From CAJBIL01 sp049295655 (GTDB lineage: Bacteria; Pseudomonadota; Gammaproteobacteria; Burkholderiales; Rhodocyclaceae), in contig JBAQRB010000096.1 in NCBI GenBank assembly GCA_049295655.1, positions 1 through 29,401 of the forward strand: a DNA stretch of 29,401 nt, written 5' to 3'. This document shows, piece after piece, positions 14,571 through 22,904 of the stretch. The notes under the pieces were generated by a model. It saw only the letters and a list, made by a program, of their open reading frames with translations, did no database searches and was not told the origin of the DNA. Made by a program: the position numbers and the translations under genes. How positions within the stretch are numbered: position 1 is the stretch's first letter; the number at the start of each line of letters is the position of its first letter.

Positions 14571-14917
14571 AGAAATTCGCCGCCGCCGTGGCCGGCCATC
14601 TGGCGCGCGTCGTGCCCGAGCGCTTCACGGCCAGCGCCGCCAAGAGCCGCCGCGGCGGGCGCATCTACGTCGATTATCTGCGCAACGACCCGGGGGCGAC
14701 GGCGGTGGCCGCCGATTCCTGCCGCGCCCCGCCGGGCGCGCCGGTGTCCACGCCGCTCGCCTGGGAGGAGCTGACGCCGGCCCTGCGCGCCATCGATTTC
14801 AACCTGAACAGCATCCCGCAGCGCCTGGCCGCCCTGCGCGACGACCCCTGGCGCGACTACGATGCGCAGCGCCGGGCGCTGACCAGGCGCATGTGGGCCA
14901 GGCTCGACGCCGCCTGA
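14508..14917 (+). pseudogene. ligD: ligD, C-terminal end of the polymerase (primase-like) domain
   Basis: From GGKGVHLVVPLERRHDW to RRALTRRMWARLDAA this frame matches the end of the LigD polymerase domain: the GGKG/HLVVPL strand, AKSRRGGRIYVDYLRND, then ATAVAADSCRAPPGAPVSTP and LAWEEL. These are the conserved C-terminal motifs of archaeo-eukaryotic-primase-like LigD. It has no start of its own and is out of frame with the ku fragment. Because this domain is at the very end of the protein, ligD lay downstream of ku in the same direction before one deletion removed the rest of both. Confidence 0.88.
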
Positions 14918-15029
14918 ATCCCGCCCGGCAAACTGCCCACCGGCGGCCAGGCGACGACACCCCTGGGCACGCCAATTGCCCGGTCGGGAGAGGCTTTAAC
15001 CTTATCCAGTCCATCGAGGAGAAATCGAA

Positions 15030-16994
15030 GTGCCTCCCGATTCTTGCCCCCGCAACCTCGCCCACCAGCTGATCGCCAGCCATCTCGTGAGCGGCACGAT
15101 GGTGCCCGGCGAGCCGATCGAACTGGCCATCGACCAGACGCTGACGCAGGACGCCACCGGCACCATGGTCATGCTCGAATGCGAGGCACTGGCGATCGAC
15201 CGGGTGCGCACGCAACTGTCGGCGCAGTACGTCGACCACAACCTGCTGCAGGCCGACTTCAAGAACCCCGACGACCACCTGTTCCTGCAGAGCGCGTGCA
15301 CGAAATTCGGCATCTGGTACAGCCCGCCGGGCAACGGCATCAGCCATCCGGTGCACATGGAGGCGTTCGGCATCCCCGGCAAGACCCTGCTCGGCTCGGA
15401 CAGCCACACCTGCGCCGCCGGCGCGCTCGGCATGCTGGCGATCGGCGTCGGCGGCCTGCAGGTGGCGCTGGCCATGGCCGGCGAGCCTTTCGCGCTGACC
15501 ATGCCGAAAATCATGGGCGTCAAGCTGACCGGCGAACTGCCGCCGTGGGTCAGCGCCAAGGACGTCATCCTCGAAATGCTGCGCCGCCATACGGTCCGCG
15601 GCGGCATCGGCCGGATCATCGAATACTACGGCCCCGGCCTCGCGCAGCTCTCGGCGATGGATCGCCACGTGATCGCCAACATGGGCCAGGAACTCGGCGC
15701 GACGAGCAGCGTCTTCCCGGCCGACGCGGCGGTCGAACGCTTCCTCGCGCAGCAGGAGCGCGCTGCCGATTTCGTGCCGCTCGCCGCCGACCCCGATGCC
15801 GCTTACGACGAATACGAAGCCATCAACCTCTCGGCGCTCGAGCCGCTGATCGCCTGCCCGAGCAGTCCGGACAAGGTGGTGCCGGTGCGCGCGGTGGCCG
15901 GGCGCAAGATTTACCAGAGCTATATCGGCTCGTCGGCCAACCCCGGGCTGCGCGACTTCGAGGTGCCGGCGCAGATGGTCGCCGGGCGGCGCATCGCCGC
16001 CGGCGTCTCCTTCGACGTGAACCCGAGTTCGCGGCAGGTGCTGGAAAACCTCGTCGCCTCGGGCGCCCTGATGCAACTCGTGCACGCCGGCGCCCGGCTG
16101 CACCAGACCGGCTGCAACGGCTGCATCGGCATGGGCCAGGCGCCGGCCAGCGGGCGGATCAGCCTGCGCACCGTGCCGCGCAATTTCCCCGGGCGCTCGG
16201 GCAGCGAGGACGACCAGGTCTACCTGTGCAGCCCGGAGACGGCCACCGCCAGCGCGCTGACCGGCGAGATCACCGACCCGCGCAGCCTCGGCATGGCCTG
16301 TCCGCATTACGCAGAACCGGCGCACCTGATCATCAACCGCAGCCTGCTGATCGCGCCCGCCGCCGAAGGTCGCGCGACCGAACTGGTGCGCGGCCCGAAC
16401 ATCCGGCCGCTGCCCGAATTCGCGCCGCCCGGCGAGACGCTGCAAGGGCCGGTGCTGCTGAAGGCCGGCGACAACGTGTCGACCGACGAAATCCTGCCGG
16501 CCGGCGTCGCGGTGCTGCCGCTGCGCAGCAATATCCCGGAGATCAGCAAGCACGCGTTCCGCCGCATCGACCCCGATTTCTACGCGCGTGCGCTCAGCCA
16601 TTCCCGCGGCGCCAGCTTCGTCATCGGCGGCGCCAACTACGGCCAGGGATCGAGCCGCGAGCACGCCGCCCTCGCCCCGGCCTATCTCGGCGTGCGCTGC
16701 GTCGTGGCGCAAAGTTTCGCGCGCATCCACCGCCGCAACCTGATCAACTTCGGCATCCTCCCGCTGCTCTTCGTCGATGCGCGCGACGCCGACGCCATCG
16801 CGCTGCTCGACGTCCTCTTCATCGACGCGCCGCTGCGCCAGCTGGCGGCGGGCAGCGCCGTCGAGATGAGCGATCTGGCCACGCAGCGCATTTTCCGGCT
16901 GCGCCACGACATCGCGCCCGAGGAGCTGGAGACGCTGCAGGCCGGCGGCCTGATCAACCGCGTGCGGCGCAAGCTGCAGCTCGCCCGGATGTAG
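15030..16994 (+). CDS. Aconitate hydratase, short (Aquifex-type) form
   Basis: The GTG at 15030 follows a GAGGAG (about 15016-15021). The 654-aa product is far shorter than AcnA (about 890 aa) and matches the short putative aconitase family typified by Aquifex. Visible signatures are LLGSDSHTC (about 130-138), YQSYIGSSANPGLRDFEV, INPSSRQVL-like DVNPSSRQVL, TGCNGCIGMGQAP with two candidate cluster cysteines, NFPGRSG and CSPETATASALTG. The swivel domain carries VLLKAGDNVSTDEILPAG and GGANYGQGSSREHAALAP. It should interconvert citrate and isocitrate using a [4Fe-4S] cluster. The canonical GSCTN cysteine motif is replaced by GSSANPG, which I believe is normal for this subfamily, so the third cluster ligand may be the Cys in SHTC. 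Confidence 0.88.
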   Translation: MPPDSCPRNLAHQLIASHLVSGTMVPGEPIELAIDQTLTQDATGTMVMLECEALAIDRVRTQLSAQYVDHNLLQADFKNPDDHLFLQSACTKFGIWYSPPGNGISHPVHMEAFGIPGKTLLGSDSHTCAAGALGMLAIGVGGLQVALAMAGEPFALTMPKIMGVKLTGELPPWVSAKDVILEMLRRHTVRGGIGRIIEYYGPGLAQLSAMDRHVIANMGQELGATSSVFPADAAVERFLAQQERAADFVPLAADPDAAYDEYEAINLSALEPLIACPSSPDKVVPVRAVAGRKIYQSYIGSSANPGLRDFEVPAQMVAGRRIAAGVSFDVNPSSRQVLENLVASGALMQLVHAGARLHQTGCNGCIGMGQAPASGRISLRTVPRNFPGRSGSEDDQVYLCSPETATASALTGEITDPRSLGMACPHYAEPAHLIINRSLLIAPAAEGRATELVRGPNIRPLPEFAPPGETLQGPVLLKAGDNVSTDEILPAGVAVLPLRSNIPEISKHAFRRIDPDFYARALSHSRGASFVIGGANYGQGSSREHAALAPAYLGVRCVVAQSFARIHRRNLINFGILPLLFVDARDADAIALLDVLFIDAPLRQLAAGSAVEMSDLATQRIFRLRHDIAPEELETLQAGGLINRVRRKLQLARM

Positions 16995-17007
16995 CCGGAC
17001 GGCGCGC

Positions 17008-17172
17008 GGCATCGAATCCGTCGTCACCCTGACGGTCGAAGCCGAAGGCGCGCACACCCGCATGCAGTTGTGCCACCGCGGCGTGCCGGACGACGCGATG
17101 GGACGCCGCCATCAGGAAGGCTGGGGCTCCATGCTCGATGCCATCGCGCAGCGCTTCAGCCATGGATCATGA
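17008..17172 (+). pseudogene. AHSA1/SRPBCC-family protein, C-terminal fragment
   Basis: Directly after the aconitase stop, a frame with no start codon of its own encodes GIESVVTLTVEAEGAHTRMQ, then LCHRGVPDDAMGRRHQEGWG and SMLDAIAQRF before TGA at 17170-17172. This is the characteristic C-terminal part of AHSA1-like (START-superfamily) proteins, with the Thr-x-Leu strand, His-x-Gly-Val/Leu-Pro-Asp and HxxGW motifs. About two thirds of the protein is absent. The next 276 bp hold no gene. Confidence 0.75.
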
Positions 17173-17448
17173 ATCCGCACCCGGCTGCCGCCAGATGCCG
17201 TTTGCTTGAGAAGCCGCGAGCGGCTTGCACCGCCACCGTATCCGCCAGACATAAGACAGCACGTGTTTTCCAGACGGTCAGCCGCAGCAAGCAAGCCGCC
17301 TCGAGCGCAATCCGCGGCAAACCCGGCACTGCACCGGATATTCCGGATTCATCCGGATAAATAGTTACGTCATAGGAAGCAACGCGGCTACAATCTTCGG
17401 CTCAAGCGATTTGGCATAACCAGTCCAGAAGAAGATATTCCAGCCACG

Positions 17449-18543
17449 ATGATCGTCAAAGAAAAGCAATTCACGACCGCCACCGATCCGCGCATGCGCG
17501 CCGGAGAAGAGGCAGAAAAAGACATGGCCTTCCGGCTGGCGCGCCGTTTCGGCAACGACGCAGACGTCCATGTCATCAACGACCTGCGCATAGCGCACGA
17601 GGGCAACACCTTCCAGATCGACCACCTGCTGGTCACGCCGTTCGGCCTGTTCATCGTCGAATCGAAGAGCGTGCACTGCCCGGTAACGATCAAGGTCTGG
17701 GATGAGAAACGCGAACACTGGTCGCGCACGTTTCAAGGCAAGGTCGAAGGCTTCGACTCGCCGGTTTTGCAGGCGGAAGAACAGGGGCGCCTGCTCAAAA
17801 CCTTCATGCGCGCCAACGTCGAACAGATGCTGGGCAAGATGATCGGCTTCGTGCAGAAGGGATTCGGCTACTGCCCGATCATTCCGCTGGTCGCCATCTC
17901 GGAAACCGGCGTCATCGATGTCGAATCGGGCACGCTGCACAAGAGCGTTCTCAAAGCCGACGAGATCGCTCCGGAAATTGCCAGGCGGATCACAACACTC
18001 AGGAAGAAGGCGAACCTTCTCAACCTCTCGCTCGAAACCGGCTGGGAGATGACCGCAGACGAAGCCGCGCGAGTCGCCGGCTTTCTCAACAGCGCCCACC
18101 AAGCAAGACATTCGCCAAAACCCGATGCCCTGCCCATAGCCAAAGAACCGGCACCACCGGCCAGCACAGCGCAAGGCAGCGTTCCCCGCGTCGGCGCCCC
18201 CTGCCCGAAATGCGTCACACGAAAGCTGGTGCGCAAATCCGTCAAACGCTCGGACGGAACAGAAACCGATTTCCTCGCCTGCGCCGGCTACCCGAATGAT
18301 TGCCAGCAGATAGTCGCACTGGTAACCCAGGTGCTGGATACGCCGAAAGAGGAAGCCGGGACGGTGGATAACACTGCACCAATCGCCACGAAACCGCGGC
18401 GACGGCAGGCGGGAGAAAGATACTGCTACAAATGCAATATGGACATTCCGCAGAACGTCGCCGACTACTGCTTTGATAGACGCAAGCAATTTGGCGGCAA
18501 AGCCTATTGCCGGAGCTGTCAGCGAGAAGTGAGTAAGGCTTGA
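17449..18543 (+). CDS. NERD-domain (nuclease-related) protein with C-terminal zinc ribbons
   Basis: This 364-aa protein has an N-terminal NERD domain (about residues 15-130). VINDLRI, NTFQIDHLLVTPFGLFIVESK (Asp plus ExK, as in restriction-endonuclease-like nuclease cores) and KVWDEKREHWSR are the family landmarks. A Pro/Ala-rich linker (about 215-245) leads to a topoisomerase-type zinc ribbon (CPKCVTRKLVRKS to FLACAGYPNDC), then a second Cys cluster (CYKCNMDIP to YCRSCQREV). The combination suggests DNA binding plus nuclease activity, as in some defence or repair proteins. There are no partner genes: the gene stands alone with dispersed-repeat copy 3 downstream. A TACAAT box (about 17388) may be its -10 element. 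Confidence 0.82.
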   Translation: MIVKEKQFTTATDPRMRAGEEAEKDMAFRLARRFGNDADVHVINDLRIAHEGNTFQIDHLLVTPFGLFIVESKSVHCPVTIKVWDEKREHWSRTFQGKVEGFDSPVLQAEEQGRLLKTFMRANVEQMLGKMIGFVQKGFGYCPIIPLVAISETGVIDVESGTLHKSVLKADEIAPEIARRITTLRKKANLLNLSLETGWEMTADEAARVAGFLNSAHQARHSPKPDALPIAKEPAPPASTAQGSVPRVGAPCPKCVTRKLVRKSVKRSDGTETDFLACAGYPNDCQQIVALVTQVLDTPKEEAGTVDNTAPIATKPRRRQAGERYCYKCNMDIPQNVADYCFDRRKQFGGKAYCRSCQREVSKA

Positions 18544-18628
18544 ACACAAAAATCAATGGGGAAAATACCCGCTTCAATTCAATGCGAAGCGACCGCCTTT
18601 CATCTACCGCCTCCAGAACAAGGCTACC

Positions 18629-18690
18629 GGAGATGCCCGTATTCATTGGGCTGCAGCCTCGGCCTCCACCTATGGATGCAACTGCGTGAA
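18629..18690 (+). repeat. Dispersed repeat, copy 3
   Basis: GGAGATGCCCGTATTCATTG and the following GGCTGCAGCCTCGGC match copies 1 and 2. The middle then differs (CTCCACC instead of TCGAGGGA) before TATGGATGCA resumes the match. It lies 86 bp after the NERD gene stop, same strand as the others. Confidence 0.8.
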
Positions 18691-18756
18691 GCTCCGGCCG
18701 CGCCGCATCTTCCTGCGATTGTTCACGCGCCGGCTGCGGCCGGCAGAGAAACAGAT

Positions 18757-18779
18757 GGTGGTCACAATTTGTGACCACC
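18757..18779. promoter_or_regulatory. Perfect 23-bp palindrome
   Basis: Arms GGTGGTCACAA and TTGTGACCACC around a single central T. It is not next to any gene start: the nearest gene, nudC, ends about 220 bp away. Possible protein-binding site, part of a decayed promoter or a recombination site. Confidence 0.5.
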
Positions 18780-18998
18780 TCGCCAAACCGGAGATGAAAA
18801 TCGAGCTGCCCGCTTTCCCGCCCGTTCCTTGCGGCCGTAGCCCATCGATCCAGTTTTCCAGCAGCAAGCCCGGAACCCGCTCGAATTCGCGCAGGTTGCT
18901 CACCAGGGTCAAGCCGATGTTGCGCGAAACATCGCTGCTTTTCTCGGCGCGACCGAAAACCCGGAACGGGCGGCGAACCGCTGCTGCGTCATTGCCGC

Positions 18999-19763
18999 TT
19001 ATCGCCGGACCGCATCGATCAATCGCCGCGAAATGCTGATCGGCTCGGGCAACAGCGGTAGCGCATCCAGCGAGAACCAAGCGGCGGCCTCGATTTCGTT
19101 CGGGTCTGGCTGTATCGTCCCGCCGGCGTAATCGGCAAAGAACGCGACCATCAGCGAGTTGGGGAACGGCCAGGACTGGCTGTGGAAATAGCGGAGGTTG
19201 GCGATTTCGATACCGACCTCTTCCCGCACTTCGCGGATCGCGCATTCCTCCAGCGTTTCGCCGGGTTCGACAAACCCGGCCAGGGCGCTGAACACGCCCG
19301 GCTTGAAATGGGCGCTACGCGCCAGCAGCAGTTTGTCGCCATCGCGCACCAGCACCATGACCGCCGGCGAAATTCGCGGATAGACAATCAACTGGCAGGA
19401 TGGACACTGCATCGCCAGTTCGCCGGGTTTCACGACCGTCGCGGCAGCGCACTGGCCACAGAAACGATGATGCTTCCGCCAATCCAGCAACTGACTGGCC
19501 CGTCCGGCCAGCGCGAACGTCCGGGCACCGCCGAGCTGGAAGATGGAGCGCAATGGCACGGCCTCGCCCGACGGAATTTCGGGAAGTCGGTCGACTTCCG
19601 CGGCGTAGCAGGGCAATCCTTGCGCTTCGCCCACCAGCAGCACGTTTTCCGGGTTTCCGAAATCGGACGCCGGGCCGACCGGGAAAATCGCTGCGCAGCC
19701 ATTCGCGCCTGTCGTGAGCAGGCGATTTTCACAGCGCAGAATCCAGCAACTTGGTTTATTCAT
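18999..19763 (-). CDS. nudC: NADH pyrophosphatase / NAD-capped RNA decapping hydrolase NudC
   Basis: This 254-aa protein shows every NudC hallmark. A four-Cys zinc ribbon (Cys102, 105, 120, 123; FCGQC and QCPSC) lies before the Nudix domain. The Nudix box at about 163-185 runs from GFVEPGETLEE to REVREEVGI with its REVREE metal-binding helix. The diagnostic SQSWPFPNSLM motif at 195-205 is specific for NADH pyrophosphatases. NudC hydrolyses NAD(H) to NMN(H) and AMP and removes NAD caps from RNA. The ribosome-binding sequence (AAGGTTTTAGG immediately before ATG) is contributed by the end of a repeat element that abuts the start codon. Confidence 0.94.
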   Translation of the reverse strand: MNKPSCWILRCENRLLTTGANGCAAIFPVGPASDFGNPENVLLVGEAQGLPCYAAEVDRLPEIPSGEAVPLRSIFQLGGARTFALAGRASQLLDWRKHHRFCGQCAAATVVKPGELAMQCPSCQLIVYPRISPAVMVLVRDGDKLLLARSAHFKPGVFSALAGFVEPGETLEECAIREVREEVGIEIANLRYFHSQSWPFPNSLMVAFFADYAGGTIQPDPNEIEAAAWFSLDALPLLPEPISISRRLIDAVRR

Positions 19764-19972
19764 CCTAAAACCTTAGTTCAAACCACGGCGGGCACGGCGA
19801 ACATGCCGCGAAGCAAATCCCGTGGGACAGCGAAAAACAAGGGTTTCGAGCTTTTTCTGCACGTCACCCGGCGGGTGATTAGGCAATTTCATACAAGTCC
19901 TTGATTTTTCGCCGTCCCCCAAGGGGAGGCTTCGCGCTGTTCGCCGTGGTTAACTGCTTTTTCTAGGTTCAT
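19764..19972 (-). repeat. Intergenic repeat element, copy A (about 209 bp)
   Basis: Read on the minus strand it opens ATGAACCTAGAAAAAGC, GTTAACCACGGCGAACAGCG, CGAAGCCTCCCC and closes GGTTTGAACTAAGGTTTTAGG, directly against the nudC ATG. Copy B (22905-23121) matches at both ends and in most of the middle, including a small TCACCCGSCGGGTGA palindrome. Outer arms are imperfect inverted repeats (CGGCGAACAGCGCGAAG near one end, CTTCGCGGCATGTTCGCCG near the other), a MITE- or ERIC-like structure. No coding capacity is recognised. The 66 bp between this and the monooxygenase stop hold nothing. Confidence 0.85.
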
Positions 19973-20038
19973 GGAGCTTCCCGAATCCGTTATCGAGTAC
20001 CGGCAATGATGGCAGCGGATCGATCGTACACGAGGTCG

Positions 20039-20350
20039 TCACCCGACCCGATCGACCCCCGCCAGCGCGACGGTGTCGCAGCGAACGATTCTGGGCGGCG
20101 CGGCCAGCAGCGTTTCGAATTGCCGCAAGGCGTGCTGCACGGCTTCGATGGCAAGGTGCGACTCCCAGGCGGCACGATCCTTGTACAACTCGTACAGTAC
20201 GAAGGCGTTCGGATCGTCTTGCTGCCGATGAACCGCATAGATTACGTTCCCCGCTTCCTCGCTGGCAATGTCGGCCAGCCCGGACAAAACGCTCGCCACC
20301 TCGGCCGCCGCCGACGGCCTGGCATTCAATTCCACAAGCAACAAGAACAT
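20039..20350 (-). CDS. YgiN/ABM-family putative quinol monooxygenase
   Basis: This 103-aa protein is a single antibiotic-biosynthesis-monooxygenase (dimeric alpha+beta barrel) domain: MFLLLVELNARPSAAAEVAS, NVIYAVHRQQDDPNAFVLYE, then WESHLAIEAVQHALRQFETL and a final strand. Such proteins oxidise quinols or degrade reactive aromatics without cofactors; YgiN of E. coli is the reference. The gene starts only 12 bp after the AraC-type regulator stop, so it is the last gene of the kinase-AraC-monooxygenase unit. The substrate cannot be assigned. Confidence 0.85.
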   Translation of the reverse strand: MFLLLVELNARPSAAAEVASVLSGLADIASEEAGNVIYAVHRQQDDPNAFVLYELYKDRAAWESHLAIEAVQHALRQFETLLAAPPRIVRCDTVALAGVDRVG

Positions 20351-20362
20351 GATGACTCCCGA

Positions 20363-21205
20363 TCAATCTGGAGTCGCCATTTTCTCGAAGGTCTTGCGCG
20401 GCGTATTGTAAAAATGCGTCTTCGCCCGCGCCATTTCAAGAAAGCGCCCCGGCGACGCGCAGGCCAGCTCGCGGAAGTCGCGGCTGAAATGGGACTGGTC
20501 GTAATAACCGTGGGCCAGGGCGACATCGAGAGGCGTCGCGGCAGGAACGAGCAGCAGCGAGCGGGCGACTTTCTGGAAACGGCCCAGACGCCGGATTTCG
20601 GCGGGACTTTGCCCGGTGAGTTGCAGGAAACGCCGTTCCATCTGGCGCCGACCGATCCGCATGCGCAGCGCGAGTTGCTCGATCGAAAGCGACGAACTCT
20701 CGCGATAAAGCGACGAGACGGCGCGTTCCACGAGGTCATCCGCCGCTTCGACACGCAGTCGTTTGCTCAGGAAGTCCTGAATCAGCCGCAGGCGCTCGGG
20801 CATCGAGCCGCTTTCGGCCACCCGAGCGGCCAATCGCTTGCCAGGCACGCCCCAAAGGTCGTCGATCGAGAGAACGCGATCGACGAGCTCATTCCCCGGC
20901 AGGTCGGTAAAACGGTGCAGCATGCCGGCGCGGAATCTGACGGCAATGAAGCCGACGTCGCTGGCCGGGCAAAGCGGAATCGGCTGGCGGCGAACGCAGA
21001 ACAGGTGCGCCGCGTCGCAGAGGATTTGCGCCCCCGGCGCCGTCATGCGGCGAAACGGCAGACGGTAGTGAAAATAAAGCTCGGCGCCGGTGCCCGGCAA
21101 CACGGTCGGCAGCAAAACCATCTCGTCCCGCGTGCTTTCCCAGCCCCACAATCTGTCGATGAAGGGTTTCAAGGCATCGTCCGGAAAGACATGAAATCTA
21201 CGCAT
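20363..21205 (-). CDS. AraC-family transcriptional regulator
   Basis: Start chosen at 21205 (MRRFHVFPDDALKPFIDRLW, 280 aa); the longer start at 21250 would overlap the upstream kinase gene by 23 bp. The N-terminal half (WGWESTRDEMVLLPTVLPGT) matches the DUF6597-type effector domain common in AraC regulators. The C-terminal third is a double helix-turn-helix: SIEQLALRMRIGRRQMERRF, then TPLDVALAHGYYDQSHFSRDFRE and PGRFLEMAR. It follows the histidine kinase by 22 bp and precedes the monooxygenase by 12 bp, so it likely controls this unit. A kinase directly followed by an AraC protein without a receiver domain is noteworthy. Confidence 0.9.
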   Translation of the reverse strand: MRRFHVFPDDALKPFIDRLWGWESTRDEMVLLPTVLPGTGAELYFHYRLPFRRMTAPGAQILCDAAHLFCVRRQPIPLCPASDVGFIAVRFRAGMLHRFTDLPGNELVDRVLSIDDLWGVPGKRLAARVAESGSMPERLRLIQDFLSKRLRVEAADDLVERAVSSLYRESSSLSIEQLALRMRIGRRQMERRFLQLTGQSPAEIRRLGRFQKVARSLLLVPAATPLDVALAHGYYDQSHFSRDFRELACASPGRFLEMARAKTHFYNTPRKTFEKMATPD

Positions 21206-21227
21206 GGCGCAGTCCCGCGCAATCCCC

Positions 21228-22904
21228 CTATTGCTCGATTGAAGCAGCAACTCCGCTCCGTGTCGGCGCCTGCATGGGCAGAATGACTCGGAAGGTGGTG
21301 CCTCGCCCCGCTTCGCTGCTCACTTCGATGCGACCGCCGTGCTTCTTGACGATACCGAAGGACAAGGAAAGGCCCAGCCCGGTGCCCTCGCCGACCGGCT
21401 TCGTGGTGAAGAAAGGATCGAAAATCCGCGGCAGGTGCTCGGGGCTGATTCCCTTGCCGGTATCCGCGACCTCGACCCAGACATCGGCCCCGTCCGTGCC
21501 GGTGCGCAGCGTGATGCGTCCCGGCCCTTCCATCGATTGCGCGGCGTTCACCAGCAGGTTGGCGAATACCTGATTGAGCTGCCCGGCCAGGCATTCGATC
21601 TCCGGAATACCGCCGAACTCCTTGACCACCTCGGCCTTGTACTTGATCTCGTGCCAGACCACGCGCAAGGTGCTCTCGAGTCCGCGCTCGAGGTTCGCCA
21701 ATTGCCATTCGGCCTGGTCGATCCGGGAGAAGTCCTTCAGGTCATCGACGATGCGCTTGACCCTTTGCAGACCTTCAGCCGATTCGCTCAGCAACTGCGG
21801 GATGTCTGCGCGCAGGTAAGCCAGATCGACCTCGGCCTTGTGCTGCTCCAGCGTCCGCCGCACTTCGCCGGGCAGCAGGCCTTGATGCCGCTCATAAACC
21901 GCCAGCAGCCCAAGCAGCTCATCGACATAGCCGCGCAGCACGTTCAGGTTGGAATTGACGAAGCCGATCGGGTTGTTTATTTCGTGGGCGACGCCGGCGG
22001 CAAGCTGCCCGATCGACGCCATCTTCTCCGCTTGCCGCAACTGGTGATCGGCCGCCTCGAGCCGCTTGATCAATGCCTGCTGCTGCGCTTTCTCCCCGGT
22101 CAGCACCGCATTGAGCGCGGACAGGTCGGCCGTGCGCACCAGCACTTTTTCCTCGAGCGCATTGTGCGAATGGCGTAGCGACTCCTCGACTCGCGCCAGG
22201 TCGTCGATCAGTGTCGCGACATCGGCGGCCATGCGGTTGAATGCGGCGAGCACCGAACGCATTTCGGGCGGATCGCCCGCGGCGTCGGCGACACGCACGC
22301 TGAAGTCGCCGGCACCGATGCGCGCGGCGGCCGCCGTCAGGCGTCCGAGCGGTTTGAGGCCGCGCTGCAGGAGAAACGCGATGACGCCAAAGACGGCCAG
22401 CAGCATTCCCGCGAGGATCGCCGCGCCAAGCCACAAGCTCTGCCACAAGCGGTTCTCGATCGGAATCGCGTTTGAACGAACCTCGATGCGGCCGTAGGAA
22501 ACGCCGCCGACCTGCAGCGGCCGCGTCGCCGTTGGCAGCGCGAGCGCCACCCAGGCGGCGAACCACGCGGGTCTTTCGGCAACGGCATTGACGTTGTGCG
22601 CGCGCAGGACATTGCCGCGCGCGTCCTGCCAGACGATCTCGTCGATCAGCTCACGGCCGGCCCTGGCCTTGAGGATCTGCTCGATAGTTGCGTAATCGGC
22701 AATCACCGCAGCGCCCGCCAGCTCATTTTCCAGTGCGTCGAGCGTGGCGCCGACATCGACGGCGATCGCCTTGCGGTACTCGCGCGTCTCCTTGAGGCCG
22801 GATGCCACGATTGCCGCGCTGCCCAGCGCCAGCAGCACGACGGCGACCGCCAGAAGCAGTTGGAAGCGTAGCGACAAAGTCGAACGCAGGCGTTGCGCAA
22901 TCAT
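21228..22904 (-). CDS. Membrane sensor histidine kinase (HAMP, HisKA, HATPase)
   Basis: This 558-aa protein has TM1 at about residues 13-36, a periplasmic loop of about 115 residues and TM2 at about 156-178. A HAMP domain follows (RGLKPLGRLTAAAARIGAGD to FNRMAADVATL), then a coiled coil. The dimerisation helix carries phospho-acceptor His307 in LAAGVAHEINNP. The ATPase domain has N-box NLLVNAAQSM, G1 VADTGKGI, F-box FDPFFTTKPVGEG and G2 TGLGLSLSFG. All catalytic motifs are intact. No response regulator gene is adjacent; the next gene is an AraC regulator. The upstream PhnD-like periplasmic gene is a plausible ligand-binding partner. The sequence just before its ATG (AAGGTTTCCAGG) is the end of repeat copy B. 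Confidence 0.93.
   Translation of the reverse strand: MIAQRLRSTLSLRFQLLLAVAVVLLALGSAAIVASGLKETREYRKAIAVDVGATLDALENELAGAAVIADYATIEQILKARAGRELIDEIVWQDARGNVLRAHNVNAVAERPAWFAAWVALALPTATRPLQVGGVSYGRIEVRSNAIPIENRLWQSLWLGAAILAGMLLAVFGVIAFLLQRGLKPLGRLTAAAARIGAGDFSVRVADAAGDPPEMRSVLAAFNRMAADVATLIDDLARVEESLRHSHNALEEKVLVRTADLSALNAVLTGEKAQQQALIKRLEAADHQLRQAEKMASIGQLAAGVAHEINNPIGFVNSNLNVLRGYVDELLGLLAVYERHQGLLPGEVRRTLEQHKAEVDLAYLRADIPQLLSESAEGLQRVKRIVDDLKDFSRIDQAEWQLANLERGLESTLRVVWHEIKYKAEVVKEFGGIPEIECLAGQLNQVFANLLVNAAQSMEGPGRITLRTGTDGADVWVEVADTGKGISPEHLPRIFDPFFTTKPVGEGTGLGLSLSFGIVKKHGGRIEVSSEAGRGTTFRVILPMQAPTRSGVAASIEQ

Larger units (their letters stand above)
18544..18998. other. Gene-free stretch with a repeat copy and a palindrome
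   Basis: Holds repeat copy 3 (18629) and a 23-bp palindrome (18757). On the minus strand a frame over about 18700-18960 reads like protein (RNIGLTLVSNLREFERVPGL, then LLENWIDGLRPQG) but has no family match and no start of its own, so it may be the tail of a decayed gene downstream of nudC. Confidence 0.45.

Noticed and set aside
14799..17063. 754-codon open frame on the minus strand
   Set aside because: Antisense to the aconitase gene, low-complexity Arg/Ala/Gly-rich translation with no domain.
20006..21286. 426-codon open frame on the plus strand
   Set aside because: Antisense to the AraC and monooxygenase genes; no motif.
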